This document shows, piece after piece, positions 49,623-59,155 of a stretch of 64,000 bases of DNA. The notes beneath the pieces were generated by a model. It saw only the letters and a list, made by a program, of their open reading frames with translations. It was not told where the DNA came from and did not search any database. The DNA lies in assembly GCA_937919625.1 (NCBI GenBank), contig CALFRK010000051.1, positions 1 to 64,000 of the forward strand. Direction: 5' to 3'. The translations under genes and the position numbers were made by a program. Origin of the DNA: an uncultured Ilumatobacter sp. (lineage in GTDB: Bacteria > Actinomycetota > Acidimicrobiia > Acidimicrobiales > Ilumatobacteraceae). How positions within the stretch are numbered: the stretch's first letter is position 1; every line of letters starts with the position of its first letter.

Positions 49623-52278
49623 CCGATCGTTACAGACGATGCAGCGAGGCCGTGACCGCGGCATGACGTTGCCCGAACTGCTGATCTCGATCACGGTGCT
49701 CGGCCTGATTGTGGCGGTGTTGTCAAGCTCTCTGATCGTCACGATGCGACAGAACGACAACACCGAAGGGCGTCTCAACATTGCCCGTGCCGAGCAGAGC
49801 GTCAGCCTGTGGATTCCGGCCGACCTGTCGTCGGCCGACACGGTCGACACGAGTCCTCAAACAACGCCGTGCGGGTTGTCGGTGTGCGACGGCGTCGACT
49901 TCAGCGCCTCGTCGAACGTGCTGACGCTTTCGTGGGCCACCGAAGCGTCCGGCGGAACGATCGAGACCAACGTGACGTACAGCTTCGCATTGGCTGACGA
50001 CGGCCAAAGCTACGAGTTGAGCAGGACCGTCTGCACCTCGGACAGCGGCGGCTGGTCGTGTGAGTCCTTTGTTGTTCTCAGAGATCTGCCCGGCCCGCCC
50101 GCCGGCGAAACGTTTGTGCCCGGTGTGGCAAACGGTGACGCGTGCACACGCGCCATCGATCCTGTGCCGTGCACCCGTCCGACATGGGTGATCATCGTCA
50201 GTGAGGCGTTGGCCGCCGACGCCACCGACGAGACGCAACTCGCAACCGGATCGGAAATCAAGGACGCCAACCGGGTGATCGTGTCGATCAACGGTGGTGG
50301 TGACGCCGCCGGAGCTGGTGGTGGTCTCAACCAGATCAGCATCACGGCCGGTGGCACGTCGCGAAGCACGATCGCCGCCAACAGCACACAGGGCACTCCG
50401 TCGTTCATCGAGGCGATCAGCCGCTGCGGTGGCCCGGTCTCGCTGATCGTCGACGAGTCTGGCTCGATCTCATCGGCCGGCGCCGATGACGACGTCATCG
50501 CCAGCGTGCGGGCCTTCGTCGAGACGCTCGCAGGGACCCCGGTCAAGATCCAGGTCGTCGAATTTGCCACGAAGTCAAGCGTGCTCGGCGGCAACGACAG
50601 CACCGAATGGCACAAGTACTTCGACATGACCGATCCGGCTCAGGTCAACACCTTGCTCGGCCTGGTCGACAGCATGTCGTTCGGTGGCTACACCAACTGG
50701 GAGGACGGACTATTCCGTACGTTCTACAAGGCCGATGCCACGATCGCTGCGATCGTGCCAGAGACGGTGGTGTTCTTCACCGATGGTGTTCCGAACCGCG
50801 ATCGCCTGACGCAACGCGCCGGCTCGGGTAGCGTCGTCCCGGCCCTGCCGGCGCCACAGCTGTCACCGCCGTGGCCATCCCAGGGCTCCGGCTTCAGCCA
50901 GACCGCCTACAACCGGGCAGAGTACATCGCCAAGGATTTCCGCGTCGCGCCCTCGATCGACCTGATCGGCGTCGGCGTTGGCGGTATCAACGGCTCGTCG
51001 ACCTGGATGTCCGATCCGGGCGCCGGGTACACCTGGGTATGGGAGCGCGGTTACCGCCGCTATCAGCAGGGCGGCGTTGGCATCTACGAGAGCGACAAGG
51101 ACATCGAGCGTGGCTCGTCGTTCAAGGCCAACCTCGACTACGAGCATAAGGTCGGCAGCAAGTGGCGCAACATCGGCCCCGACGAGTACTACCCGAACGA
51201 GGGGAATTCTAAGTACCGCATCCGGAAGGGCAACAGGACGCGGCGGTCGTACGGGATCAGCGAAACCGTGTACGACGCCTATCGGTTGAAGTCGTCGAGC
51301 CACTTCTGGGTCAGCGGGTGGACCAACACCACACCGACCGACTACTACGCCAACCAGCCCGCACGTCCCGACAAGTATCGCGTCAACAACTCTTCGAGAT
51401 CGTGGTACGAGGTGTCGCAAACGGTGTACGACCTGCACAACGTCAACGGCGGCTCCGGTGACGGATTCAGAACCTCGACGATCGGCACCTGGGTCAGCAA
51501 GGCGACCTACGACCTGAACAACACCACCCCCGACGGCACCGACGGTTGGATCGACAACGGCACGAATAGCTGGGTCACCAACGACGCCGACGCGCTCGAC
51601 TGGGCGACCGTCTCCGCACCTGGCAGCGGTAGCCCGAGCAATCCTCCAGGTGGATACCGCGCTATCAAGACGTATCCCGCCACGCCTCCGCCAGGTGGGT
51701 ACGACGGCACCGATTCTGCCACCACCTACAACCGTGGCAACGCAGTGATCCTGGCCAACCTGATCGCCGGCAACGACACCGGTATTCCGGCGTACCCGGA
51801 TGGCGGTCCGTACATCAATGCCGATGAGGCCAACATGTATGTGCTCCCGAACTGGAACCAGCTGGTCGGCGCCATGAAGTCGGTTGCGCTCGGAGAGTGC
51901 GGCGGCACGCTGACCTTGCAGACGAAGACCGGCGGCACGCCTGCCCCCGACTCGTTCATCTATCAGCGCAGCGCCGTGCTCGACCCCGCTGGACTACCCC
52001 TCGACGTGCAGCAGACGACCGTCACCACGAGCCAGCAGTTCACGGCCGGCACGTTCGACATGACCATCCCCGACGGTCAGTACGTCACCGTCGAGGTCCG
52101 GCCCCAGAACTACGACGAGCTGACGGCATACACCCCGGGTTCGTGGTCGTGCCAGGCCGGTATCACCCCGCGTACGTTCGAGGCCTTCGACCTCGGTGTC
52201 GGCGGCGGCTGGGAGGGCATCCGTGTCCAAGTCGGGGCCAACGAGGCCGTCGCGTGCACCCTGACGGTGTCGTTGTGA
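49615..52278 (+). CDS. Prepilin with von Willebrand factor A domain (putative pilus-tip adhesin)
   Basis: An 887-residue protein. The N-terminus RGMTLPELLISITVLGLIVAVL is a prepilin signal and assembly helix. Residues about 30-230 form a pilin-like head. A VWA domain follows with the MIDAS motif DESGS near residue 280, and TNWEDG and FFTDGVPN as later MIDAS loops. Within or after the VWA is a Tyr/Trp-rich insert of about 200 residues with repeats (SETVYDAY, SQTVYDLH, SKATYDLN). The protein ends in a beta-rich domain. The architecture suggests metal-dependent adhesion at the tip of a pilus. Confidence 0.8.
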   Translation: MSNRSLQTMQRGRDRGMTLPELLISITVLGLIVAVLSSSLIVTMRQNDNTEGRLNIARAEQSVSLWIPADLSSADTVDTSPQTTPCGLSVCDGVDFSASSNVLTLSWATEASGGTIETNVTYSFALADDGQSYELSRTVCTSDSGGWSCESFVVLRDLPGPPAGETFVPGVANGDACTRAIDPVPCTRPTWVIIVSEALAADATDETQLATGSEIKDANRVIVSINGGGDAAGAGGGLNQISITAGGTSRSTIAANSTQGTPSFIEAISRCGGPVSLIVDESGSISSAGADDDVIASVRAFVETLAGTPVKIQVVEFATKSSVLGGNDSTEWHKYFDMTDPAQVNTLLGLVDSMSFGGYTNWEDGLFRTFYKADATIAAIVPETVVFFTDGVPNRDRLTQRAGSGSVVPALPAPQLSPPWPSQGSGFSQTAYNRAEYIAKDFRVAPSIDLIGVGVGGINGSSTWMSDPGAGYTWVWERGYRRYQQGGVGIYESDKDIERGSSFKANLDYEHKVGSKWRNIGPDEYYPNEGNSKYRIRKGNRTRRSYGISETVYDAYRLKSSSHFWVSGWTNTTPTDYYANQPARPDKYRVNNSSRSWYEVSQTVYDLHNVNGGSGDGFRTSTIGTWVSKATYDLNNTTPDGTDGWIDNGTNSWVTNDADALDWATVSAPGSGSPSNPPGGYRAIKTYPATPPPGGYDGTDSATTYNRGNAVILANLIAGNDTGIPAYPDGGPYINADEANMYVLPNWNQLVGAMKSVALGECGGTLTLQTKTGGTPAPDSFIYQRSAVLDPAGLPLDVQQTTVTTSQQFTAGTFDMTIPDGQYVTVEVRPQNYDELTAYTPGSWSCQAGITPRTFEAFDLGVGGGWEGIRVQVGANEAVACTLTVSL

Positions 52279-54326
52279 GCGCCCGGCCCGACCGCGCCCG
52301 GCTCGACCGCGCCGGGCGACAGCTGGCGGACAAGGATCAGGGTTCGGTGCTCGTGCTCGTGCTCGTGATGATGCTCGTCGGCGCCATGATCGTGCTCCCG
52401 ATGATGTCGTACTCGATCGCCGTGTTGCGCTCGAACGAGGTGCTGAGCAACAAGTCTCAGGACCTCGAGGGTGTCAAGTCGGGCCTTCGCATCGCGCTCG
52501 CCGATCCCACCAGTCTCTACAAGACCTGCGGTGACGGTGGGGGGCCGAACATCGCCAAGGCCCTGGCCCCCGTCAACGTGAACGGCGATGTCGTGTCGAC
52601 GACGTGCAATTTCATCGACTTCCAGTCGGCCCAGTCAGCCGACGAGCTGCGGTTGGGCCTGTCGGCCACCGAGGTCGGTTCGTCGATCCCTACAGGTCTC
52701 TCCGGTGATCGCTATGTGCCCGTCGACCCGTCGTCGACGACCGAGTGGACCACTGCGGTGTCGGCGCTCTCCGAGACCGGCAAGATCTGGTACCCGAACC
52801 TGCCAGAGCACGGGCTCGATTTCCGCCCAACCGATGGCACCCAGCTGAAGGCCGGCTGGCCGGCCTGCACGGTGTACTTCCCCGGCACGTACAAGACGGC
52901 GGTGACGCTCACCGGCCCCACCTTCTTCACGAGTGGGATCTACTACTTCGAGGCGGATGTGGTGGTCAAGGGCGGAGCGACGGTGGTTGTCGGTGACGGT
53001 GCGGCGCAGGGCTGCACCAGCAGCCAGGAAGCGTTGTTCTACGCCGAGAACGTGCCTAGTACGCACAACATCAGTGGCCTTGGCGGCACATGGGTGCTCG
53101 GCAAGCAGGGCCGCATCGTCGTCTCGAACGCCAACGATCAACCGATCTCGCTGATCTTCAATCAGCGTTACGTGCCGGTCGCTGCGGTCGGCTCGGATCC
53201 GTCGGCCGATGTCTCGATAATGAGCGTCAACGGCGATCTCGCTGCGGACGGTACGACGGGGATCGACCTCGACGTCACCGGTGTCATCTTTGTTCCGGTC
53301 TCGCAGGTCCGTGCCGACGTGCCGGATCTGGCGACAGCCCACGGCTACGTCCCGTCGGAGTACACCCCGAAGCCGTCCGAGCCCGATCTGCCCACCGCTG
53401 TGAACGCTCAGCGCTTCACGGGTGGGGCCGTCGTGTCCTGGACGGCGCCGTTCAATGGCGGCGCCGAGATCATCGACTACACCGTGTCGGCGTCGACGGG
53501 TGAAACCTGCCAGACGACGGGAGCGACGGTGTGCGCCTTCACCGGGCTGTCGACGTCAACGACGGTGAACTTCACCGTCGTTGCCACCAACTCGGCGGGG
53601 AGCTCGCTCCCATCGACAGCCTCGAACTCGATCAAGCCGAACAGCGGCGCTGCCCTCGTGGCGCCCGCCAAGCCGGACGCGCCCACGGTAACACCGTATG
53701 ACGGGGTCGTTCGCGTCGAGTGGACGGCGCCGACGACCAGCCCGGCTCCTATCAGGTCGTACATCGTCACCGCCTCGGACTCCTCGACGTGCACCGTCAC
53801 GACGACCGCTTCGACGACACCGCCGTTGCAGTGCGAAATCACCGGCCTGACCAACGCAACGCCGTACACGTTCACGGTGACGGCGACGAACGCGGTCGGC
53901 GACTCGCCGGTTTCGAACGATTCGGCGGCGGCGATCCCGCTTGCGGTTCTGGGCGATCCGCCTCTCGTGACCCCCACCGCCAGCGATCTGTTCGCTCCGA
54001 CCGCGGTGATCGACGTCGACCTTCCGAGCACCGCCTCCGTCGTCGTCGATATCCCTGGCTACGTCACCATCCCACAGGGACGCTTGCACGTCGACAATCC
54101 CAATGGTCATGCCGTTGACATCAAGGGCGGTGTGCTGGCTGCGCAGTTCGATGTGACCGACGCCCGAGATACCGGGCCCGACACGGTCAAGATCGGGTTC
54201 GTGTCGGCGGTCGTCCAGCGCAAGTTCCGCATCACGTCCACGCTCGCTGGGATCGCGACGTCCGTAGCGATCGTGCAGGTCAACCAAAATGGTGCCTACG
54301 CCATCAACTCATGGATCGTCCAATAA
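52275..54326 (+). CDS. Membrane-anchored protein with two fibronectin type III domains (pilus-associated)
   Basis: A 683-residue protein starting at GTG 52275 (GTGA overlap). One hydrophobic segment near the N-terminus (GSVLVLVLVMMLVGAMIVLPMMSYS starts at about residue 23) resembles PilX-like pilus assembly proteins. The middle is beta-rich. Two FnIII domains follow (AVVSWTAPFNGGAEIIDYTV and VRVEWTAPTTSPAPIRSYIV are their B-C strands), then a C-terminal beta domain ending INSWIVQ. It is co-transcribed with the two prepilins. Confidence 0.78.
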   Translation: MSARPDRARLDRAGRQLADKDQGSVLVLVLVMMLVGAMIVLPMMSYSIAVLRSNEVLSNKSQDLEGVKSGLRIALADPTSLYKTCGDGGGPNIAKALAPVNVNGDVVSTTCNFIDFQSAQSADELRLGLSATEVGSSIPTGLSGDRYVPVDPSSTTEWTTAVSALSETGKIWYPNLPEHGLDFRPTDGTQLKAGWPACTVYFPGTYKTAVTLTGPTFFTSGIYYFEADVVVKGGATVVVGDGAAQGCTSSQEALFYAENVPSTHNISGLGGTWVLGKQGRIVVSNANDQPISLIFNQRYVPVAAVGSDPSADVSIMSVNGDLAADGTTGIDLDVTGVIFVPVSQVRADVPDLATAHGYVPSEYTPKPSEPDLPTAVNAQRFTGGAVVSWTAPFNGGAEIIDYTVSASTGETCQTTGATVCAFTGLSTSTTVNFTVVATNSAGSSLPSTASNSIKPNSGAALVAPAKPDAPTVTPYDGVVRVEWTAPTTSPAPIRSYIVTASDSSTCTVTTTASTTPPLQCEITGLTNATPYTFTVTATNAVGDSPVSNDSAAAIPLAVLGDPPLVTPTASDLFAPTAVIDVDLPSTASVVVDIPGYVTIPQGRLHVDNPNGHAVDIKGGVLAAQFDVTDARDTGPDTVKIGFVSAVVQRKFRITSTLAGIATSVAIVQVNQNGAYAINSWIVQ

Positions 54327-54360
54327 CCGTTACCACAGGTGCCAGGCACGTTTGGTAACG
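54327..54360. repeat. REP palindrome, left of the RAYT gene
   Basis: CCGTTACC, then core GTGCCAGGCAC, then GGTAACG; it begins at the stop codon of the FnIII protein gene. Confidence 0.7.
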
Positions 54361-54365
54361 CTCGG

Positions 54366-55184
54366 CTAGGCCACGAGCCGGCGGACTCGCTCGGTGATGC
54401 TCGCAATGGCGGGATCGGCATTGGCCAAGCGACGGGCTTTGGACAGAGCGGTTCGCCTCGCACCGGGCGTCGGGAACGCGAGTTCCTGCAGCATGTCGGA
54501 GTGGAGTTGATCGGGGAGCTGATCTAGTAGCAGTACCGAGACAGCCCTGCTAATGCTGCGGTTCGAGCCAGTTTGCCCGGGACGGACTTCTTCCACGATC
54601 AGTTCGATGATCGGGGTCAGCAACTCAGGACGACCCGGGTTCGGCGGGGGATCGTCACTGCGAACAAACTGATCGAACGCAGCCGAATCCCCGTGAAACA
54701 TGTCGAGCACAAAATCGGTCCGAAGCCAACTTGGGCGACGCCGGTGACCCAGGTAGGTGCGATGGCTCGACCAGCGGTATGTGTCGATGTCTTCAACGGA
54801 TGCGAGGTCCAGCGGATTCTGGTGGATGTAGCGCACGACGCAGCGGAGGTATGCGTCTGTGTCGATCCGTACCGATCGGAACCGGCCGCGAAACAGCGGG
54901 CCGTCGCGCCCGATCCGATCGTTGACGTGTCGCGTGAATGCCGACCCGAGGTCGTGCATGTAGCTCGAAAGGTCACCCGTTGGGCAATGAAGCAACAGAT
55001 GGAAATGATTCGACATGAGGCAGTAGGCGTGGACCTCGACACCGAATCGTTGATGGCCGACACCGAGCAAACGCCCGAAGTCGACGCGATCACTGTCTGC
55101 GAAGAAGATCTGCTGGTGGTCGACCCCTCGGTTCATGACGTGGAACCAACCAGTGTCGTTGTCGCCGCGCTGCCGCCTGCCCAT
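54366..55184 (-). CDS. REP-associated tyrosine transposase (RAYT, Y1 HUH family)
   Basis: A 272-residue HUH single-strand transposase. It has WFHVMNRGVDHQQIFFADS at the N-terminus, the HUH motif SNHFHLLL and the family segment GPLFRGRFRSVRID. RYIHQNPLDLA carries a conserved Tyr, the likely nucleophile. The start at ATG 55184 is preferred because the longer frame begins inside the right palindrome. RAYTs are domesticated transposases that act on REP palindromes; the two flanking repeats are its expected substrates. Confidence 0.85.
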   Translation of the reverse strand: MGRRQRGDNDTGWFHVMNRGVDHQQIFFADSDRVDFGRLLGVGHQRFGVEVHAYCLMSNHFHLLLHCPTGDLSSYMHDLGSAFTRHVNDRIGRDGPLFRGRFRSVRIDTDAYLRCVVRYIHQNPLDLASVEDIDTYRWSSHRTYLGHRRRPSWLRTDFVLDMFHGDSAAFDQFVRSDDPPPNPGRPELLTPIIELIVEEVRPGQTGSNRSISRAVSVLLLDQLPDQLHSDMLQELAFPTPGARRTALSKARRLANADPAIASITERVRRLVA

Positions 55185-55212
55185 GCCGCCACCCTGAACG
55201 AGGGGTGTCGCA

Positions 55213-55247
55213 CCGTTACCAAAGGTGCCTGGCACGTGCGGTAACGG
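55213..55247. repeat. REP palindrome, right of the RAYT gene (inverted)
   Basis: Inverted near-copy of the 54327 repeat: CCGTTACC, core GTGCCTGGCAC, GGTAACGG. Confidence 0.7.
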
Positions 55248-57116
55248 TTAGGCGGTGAGTAGTTCGCCGGCTCGCAGCTGGGCGGCGTAGAGGCCGTCGC
55301 GTGCGACCAGCTCGTCGTGTGTACCGAGTTCGACGATCCGACCTCCGTCGATCACGGCGATTCGGTCAGCCGACCGTACGGTCGACAAACGGTGTGCGAT
55401 CACCAATGCAGTGCGTCCGCTGAGTGCTGCCTCGATCGAGGCCTGCACGTGGGCCTCGTTGTCGTTGTCGAGATGGCTGGTGGCCTCGTCGAGAATCATG
55501 ATCGCCGGGTTCTTGAGCAGCAGGCGGGCGATCGCCAGGCGCTGCTTCTCGCCGCCGCTCAAGCGGTAGCCGCGCTCGCCGACCACCGTGTCGAATCCGT
55601 CGGGCAGCGCGGCGATCGTGTCGTGGATGCGGGCCGCCCGGCAGGCTTCGATGATCTGTTCGTCGGTCGCCTCAGGGTCGGCGTAGCGCAGGTTGTCGCC
55701 GATCGATTCGTGGAACAGATGTGGATCCTGTGAAACCACGCCCACGGCCCGCCGGAGCGACGTGAGCGTCAGGTTGCGCACATCGGTGCCGTCGACCAGT
55801 ACCGCCCCGGAGGTGACGTCGTAGAGCCGCGGGATCAGTGAGGCGAGCGTGCTCTTGCCGGCGCCCGAGGCCCCAACCAGTGCCACTGTTTCACCGGGCT
55901 CCAGCGTTAACGCCAAGCCGGTCAGCACGTCTCGATCGGGGTCGGCGCCGGGGATCGCCTGGGTCTCCATCGAGGCGATCGACGACTCGCTGGCGGGTGG
56001 GTACCGAAAGGTGACGTCGGCGAACTCGACCCTGCCTGTGGGCTGAACCAGGTCGAAGGCGCCGGGCCGGTCGGTGATCGGCTCGGGAGTATCGAGTACC
56101 TCGAAGACCCGTTCGAACGACACCATCGAAGTCATCAGATCGACTCGGGCGTTCGTCAGTCCGGTCAGCGGCTGGTAGATGCGGGTGACCAGCGCGGCGA
56201 GGGCCACCAGTGTGCCTGGGGTGATGTCACCGGAAACGACCAGCTGAGCGCCGACGCCGTAGATCGCAGCCGTGCCGACCGCGGCAACCAGACCGAGGGC
56301 GACGAAGAACACTCGCCCGAGCAGGGCGGCCCGCACGCCTGCGTCGCGCACGGCGTTGGCGCGGCCGGCGAAGGTTTCGCTTTCGCGATCCAGCGACCCG
56401 AACAACTTCACCAGCGACGCACCCGACACGTTGAAGCGTTCGGTCATCTGGGTGTTCATTGCTGCGTTGTGCTGCATCTGCTGGCGCGAAATGTCTTGCA
56501 GTCGGTGTCCGACCCGGCGCGCCGGCACGATGAAGATCGGCAACACGATCAGCGCCAGCAAGGTCAGTCGCCATTCGAGCAGCAGCATTGTGGCCAGAGT
56601 CGTCACCAGCACGATCACGTTGCTGACGACGCTGCCGAGCGTGCTGGTGACGGCGGTCTGGGCACCCACCACGTCATTGTTGAGGCGGCTCGTGATGGCG
56701 CCTGTCGGGGTGCGCGTGAAGAACGCGATCGGCAGTCGCTGAACCTTGGTGTACAACGTGCGCCGCAGATCGGCGATCAGTCCTTCGCCGACACGTGCAC
56801 TGCACCACCGTTGCACGATCTGGAGACCTGCGTCGATCAGTGCGGCGACTATGGCGATGCCTGCCAGCCACCAGATCGCTCCGCGGCCTCCGTTGGCGAT
56901 CGCGTCGGGAATCGCGTGGTCGAGGATTTGACGAACGACCAGCGGCGGCACCAGGGCGAGCAGGGCGGCGACGATGATCGACGCCAGAAACACGATGATC
57001 GTGCCGCGGTACGGGCGGGCGAATGTCCAGACCCGGGCGGCTGTGTCGCGAGCGAGCTTGACGTCTTTCACGGCCTCGGTGTCCCTCGGCATCATATGGT
57101 GTGGGCCCATCCGCAT
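55248..57116 (-). CDS. ABC exporter, fused membrane-ATPase half-transporter (MsbA/multidrug type)
   Basis: A 622-residue half-transporter. The N-terminal transmembrane domain has about six helices (TIIVFLASIIVAALLALVPPLVV is the first) and contains ITSRLNNDVVGAQT. The C-terminal ATPase has Walker A VGASGAGKST, signature LSGGEKQRLAIARLL, Walker B MILDEATSHLD and AHRLSTV. It works as a homodimer or with a partner not seen here; substrate unknown. Nearby ATGs downstream of 57116 (for example codon 8) are equally possible starts. Confidence 0.9.
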   Translation of the reverse strand: MRMGPHHMMPRDTEAVKDVKLARDTAARVWTFARPYRGTIIVFLASIIVAALLALVPPLVVRQILDHAIPDAIANGGRGAIWWLAGIAIVAALIDAGLQIVQRWCSARVGEGLIADLRRTLYTKVQRLPIAFFTRTPTGAITSRLNNDVVGAQTAVTSTLGSVVSNVIVLVTTLATMLLLEWRLTLLALIVLPIFIVPARRVGHRLQDISRQQMQHNAAMNTQMTERFNVSGASLVKLFGSLDRESETFAGRANAVRDAGVRAALLGRVFFVALGLVAAVGTAAIYGVGAQLVVSGDITPGTLVALAALVTRIYQPLTGLTNARVDLMTSMVSFERVFEVLDTPEPITDRPGAFDLVQPTGRVEFADVTFRYPPASESSIASMETQAIPGADPDRDVLTGLALTLEPGETVALVGASGAGKSTLASLIPRLYDVTSGAVLVDGTDVRNLTLTSLRRAVGVVSQDPHLFHESIGDNLRYADPEATDEQIIEACRAARIHDTIAALPDGFDTVVGERGYRLSGGEKQRLAIARLLLKNPAIMILDEATSHLDNDNEAHVQASIEAALSGRTALVIAHRLSTVRSADRIAVIDGGRIVELGTHDELVARDGLYAAQLRAGELLTA

Positions 57117-57207
57117 CCGGTGAAGGCTACGGACATTTCGGTTGCTCGCGGAGTTGCCTGATCACGCCGGACCGAGCGCCGTATCTCACCGCTACTTCGG
57201 CCGTACG

Positions 57208-58800
57208 ATGTCGGCCATGTCTGGGCGGACACTCTCTCTTATGGCGGTTGCGGTGTTCATGGTGGCGGCATGCTCGTCGTCGACTCCAGAGGTAGCCGAT
57301 ACGTCGAGCGTGCCCGACGAGTCGGTGGCTGCCGGCAACGCCACCGGGGCCGGCGCCGCCGATAACTCTGGCGCCGAAGTCGATGCCGTCGGCACGGATG
57401 AAGACCCAAACGCACCGGTCGCTGAGTTCGAGCCGGCTCCGATCGAGTGGGACGAGTTCAACGACGCCGTCGACGTGGCGACGATCGAGGTGCCGGTCGA
57501 CTACCAAAACCCCAACGGACCGCGCTTCGAGTTGTTCGTCGCCAGGTTCAACGCCCTCGACCAGGACAACAAGATCGGATCGTTGCTGGTCAATCCGGGC
57601 GGCCCCGGCTTCGGTGGCACCGACCTGGCCTTCCTCGCCGCCCAAATCTTCGATCGACCACTGCTCGATCGGTTCGACATCATTGGCTGGGACCCGCGCG
57701 GCACGGGTGAGAGCGACCCACCGATCGACTGCATCGACGACTACGACCGGTACTTCACCGAGATCGACTCGACACCCGAGTCCAACGTCGAGCGGCAGAC
57801 GCTCGTCGAGACGGCGCAAGAATTCGCCCGGCAGTGCATCGCCAACAACCGTGACACCATCCAGCATGTCGGCACCAACAACAGCGCCCGCGACATCGAC
57901 GCCATTCGGCGGGCGCTCGGCGAGGATCAAATCTCGTACTTCGGCTTCAGCTACGGCAGCGAGTTGGGGGCGGTCTGGGCGACGCTGTTTCCCGACACTG
58001 TCCGAGCTGCCGTGTTCGACGGCGCTTCTGACCCCGAGGCCAACGCCCTCGAATCAAGCGTGCAGCAGCTGGCGGGCTTCGAGGCATCGCTCGACACGTT
58101 TCTCGCCCGTTGCAGCGACGACGACGAGTGCGTCTTCCATAACGATGGCGACGCCGAAACAGCTTTTGACGTTCTGCTCGACAAGCTCGACGAGGATCCG
58201 ATTGTCGGCGAGACCGGGCGTCCGCCTGTCAATCGCGACGTCGCCATCACAGCGGTTCTACAGGCCATGTACTCCGAGACTTTTTGGCCGGCGCTCGAAC
58301 AATCGTTGGCGGCGGCCCAGTTCGGTGACGGGGCCGGGTTGTTGGCGCTCAACGACAGCTACTTCATGCGCTCATCCGATGGCTCGTACGGCAACGTGCT
58401 CGAGGCGTTCCAAGTGATTTCGTGTGCTGACACCGTCGAGCGTCTGACCGTCGAAGCGGCCGATGCTCAGGCGCCGTTGTTCGCCGAGGTCGCGCCACAC
58501 TTGTCGCCAGAGGGCTCGGCGGGCGGCTACTTCTGTACGTTCTTCCCCGAATCGATCGACCCGCGGGTCGCCATCACAGGCGCCGGTGCAGGCACGATCG
58601 TGGTGATCGGTGCCACCGGCGACCCGGCAACCCCGTTCGAGTCGACCGTTCGTATGTCGAACACCCTCGACGGCGGACGACTCGTGATCGTCGAAGCCGA
58701 CGAGCACACCGGATACGGCGTGAATCGCTGTGTCATCGATGTCGTCAACGACTACCTCATCGACCTCGCCCCACCGGTCGACGAAACCGAGTGCCGCTAG
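57208..58800 (+). CDS. Secreted lipoprotein alpha/beta hydrolase (tripeptidyl-aminopeptidase family)
   Basis: A 530-residue hydrolase with a lipoprotein signal (MSAMSGRTLSLMAVAVFMVAAC; lipid-bearing Cys in VAAC). A low-complexity Ser/Ala/Asp linker follows. The hydrolase domain has LLVNPGGPGFGGTD (oxyanion hole GGPG), DPRGTGES, nucleophile elbow FGFSYGSELG and the C-terminal TAP-like segment VVIGATGDPATPFE with His in ADEHTGYG. It is expected at the outer face of the membrane, cleaving N-terminal peptides or other amides. ATG 57217 is an alternative start. Confidence 0.87.
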   Translation: MSAMSGRTLSLMAVAVFMVAACSSSTPEVADTSSVPDESVAAGNATGAGAADNSGAEVDAVGTDEDPNAPVAEFEPAPIEWDEFNDAVDVATIEVPVDYQNPNGPRFELFVARFNALDQDNKIGSLLVNPGGPGFGGTDLAFLAAQIFDRPLLDRFDIIGWDPRGTGESDPPIDCIDDYDRYFTEIDSTPESNVERQTLVETAQEFARQCIANNRDTIQHVGTNNSARDIDAIRRALGEDQISYFGFSYGSELGAVWATLFPDTVRAAVFDGASDPEANALESSVQQLAGFEASLDTFLARCSDDDECVFHNDGDAETAFDVLLDKLDEDPIVGETGRPPVNRDVAITAVLQAMYSETFWPALEQSLAAAQFGDGAGLLALNDSYFMRSSDGSYGNVLEAFQVISCADTVERLTVEAADAQAPLFAEVAPHLSPEGSAGGYFCTFFPESIDPRVAITGAGAGTIVVIGATGDPATPFESTVRMSNTLDGGRLVIVEADEHTGYGVNRCVIDVVNDYLIDLAPPVDETECR

Positions 58801-58830
58801 TTGGTAGTTGTGCCAGGCACATCTTCCAAC
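58800..58830. repeat. REP-like palindrome 3
   Basis: Same layout as palindromes 1 and 2: GTTGG, core TGTGCCAGGCACA, CCAAC. It begins on the last base of the hydrolase stop, just like the DegV case. Confidence 0.7.
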
Positions 58831-58893
58831 TCACCTGACGCAGACGCGAAACGACCGCCGACTGAGTGAAACAGTACGACGGTCGTCCTCTGG

Positions 58894-58978
58894 CGGAGAG
58901 GGTGGGATTTGAACCCACGGAGGCTTGCACCTCGCACGCTTTCGAGGCGTGTCCCTTTGGCCGCTCGGGCACCTCTCC
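58894..58978 (-). tRNA. tRNA-Ser (CGA)
   Basis: A class II tRNA with long variable arm. Acceptor GGAGAGG/CCTCTCC, anticodon arm CACGC-CTCGAAA-GCGTG (anticodon CGA), T-arm GTGGG-TTCAAAT-CCCAC. CCA is encoded (58891-58893). Confidence 0.95.
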
Positions 58979-59155
58979 GTCGAGCGAGGCTAGCGGGATT
59001 CGCGTACCGTCACGACTCGACGGGTCAGCGCCACCCTGTGATAACGCTCTTAAGACGGGGTCGCGGCGGGCCGATAGATTCGTACGGGAACATACATAAC
59101 CCGCGAGCGGGGCGATGGCCTCGTTCGACCGACCTCGACCCAAAAGGAGGAACAC

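Larger units (their letters stand above)
54327..55247 (-). mobile_element. REP-associated transposase unit (REPtron-like)
   Basis: A RAYT gene bounded by two inverted palindromic repeats (54327-54360 and 55213-55247). Both have the arms CCGTTACC and GGTAACG and the core GTGCCAGGCAC. The unit fits exactly between the stop of the FnIII gene and the stop of the ABC exporter. Confidence 0.72.
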
